Part shown: piece by piece, positions 63,523 to 64,000 of the stretch | Numbering within the stretch: the stretch's first letter is position 1 | How the letters are laid out: each line of letters begins with the position of its first letter | DNA from: Hypomesus transpacificus | Taxonomy: Eukaryota; Chordata; Actinopteri; Osmeriformes; Osmeridae | Direction of reading: 5' to 3' | Assembly: GCF_021917145.1 (NCBI RefSeq) | Contig: NC_061072.1 | Span: 10,309,805 to 10,373,804, forward strand | DNA length: 64,000 nucleotides | Program-made: the position numbers and the translations under genes | Notes under the pieces: model-generated | What the model was told of the DNA's origin: nothing | Seen by the model: only the letters and a program-made list of their open reading frames with translations | The model's database searches: none

Positions 63523-64000
63523 CTACGGAGGAGGGCAAGGGTCACACAGAGCCAGGGGAAGATGGACACAGTTTGCCGGATGGCAGACAAGTCAGTCAGA
63601 TACTCACTCTGATGTGTCATTGCTATTTCACATGGGTTACAAGGAACACGTTATGTTGACAGGGGTACCCCCCCAAAGGAAACATTTTAGGGAACCAATG
63701 TCACATTATGAACTCATGGGTGGTGATCAAGTGTTGTTGCACAAGTGTTAAGGGATTCCTTGTATATGATGTAATGGGTTTCATACAAAACTTCCTTTTT
63801 TTTTATACCATAGTTTTTCTGTGGTTAAATGTACTATATATAGCTACTGAATATGTTCTCCAAAAGTTTACATAAAAAAACGAAACAAAAACCTACGTTT
63901 ATAAAAAAAAAAACTAACAGATTTATGTCATCATTATTCCAGCTCTGTTTCAATATCCCGTTTCTAAGACCCATCTGGCAGACTAAACACAAGCTTTAAT
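63523..64000 (-). other. Probable med24 intron at the window edge
   Basis: Upstream of the first visible med24 exon. AT-rich with short A/T runs, and no coding match. It is likely an intron that continues past the window. Confidence 0.6.

Overview
This window looks like teleost fish nuclear DNA. The genes have many introns with GT-AG borders. Very long microsatellites and poly-C/poly-G runs are common. A tRNA-derived SINE carries the tail usual in fish genomes, and the five genes recognised are vertebrate orthologues. The SINE type and the abundance of CCTG and CT arrays would suit a smelt, pike, salmonid or herring-like lineage, but the species cannot be fixed from the sequence.

Layout. Positions 1-29,600 hold no coding exon that I can recognise. 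This stretch is packed with simple repeats: a 503-bp CCTG array, a 550-bp pyrimidine tract, CA/TG, GA and octamer arrays, and G and C homopolymers. Between them lie a few quiet AT-rich blocks that look like conserved non-coding elements, one CpG-dense segment and a 100-N assembly gap. In human, RARA lies beyond GJD3, so this stretch may be its intronic or regulatory territory; that is inference. Positions 29,629-30,121 carry a diverged tandem duplication and an intact 156-bp hAT-type MITE. A connexin of the GJD3 (Cx31.9) type follows on the minus strand (30,173-30,985). Then comes the complete DNA topoisomerase II alpha gene on the minus strand (32,953-44,720, 35 coding exons, 1,567 codons). 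On the plus strand are an LRRC3-family membrane protein (coding 52,331-53,125, probably lrrc3c, with a likely upstream non-coding exon near 49,080) and a five-exon granulocyte colony-stimulating factor gene (csf3, 58,792-60,705). The window ends in the last three coding exons of Mediator subunit med24 on the minus strand (62,485-63,522).

The gene set matches human 17q21 (LRRC3C, CSF3, MED24, GJD3, TOP2A), but the order is more compact: the GJD3-TOP2A pair sits directly beside LRRC3C-CSF3-MED24. The products act in unrelated processes (gap junctions, chromosome topology, a membrane LRR protein, granulopoiesis, transcription), so the neighbourhood reflects shared ancestry rather than a pathway.

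The most unusual structure is inside top2a. Two introns in the part coding for the C-terminal domain are made almost wholly of tandem repeats. In intron 32, four 57-60-bp copies each end in a 3' splice-site-like sequence. All are spaced in multiples of three and all are open in the frame of exon 33, so any copy could act as an acceptor and add 20, 39 or 59 residues.
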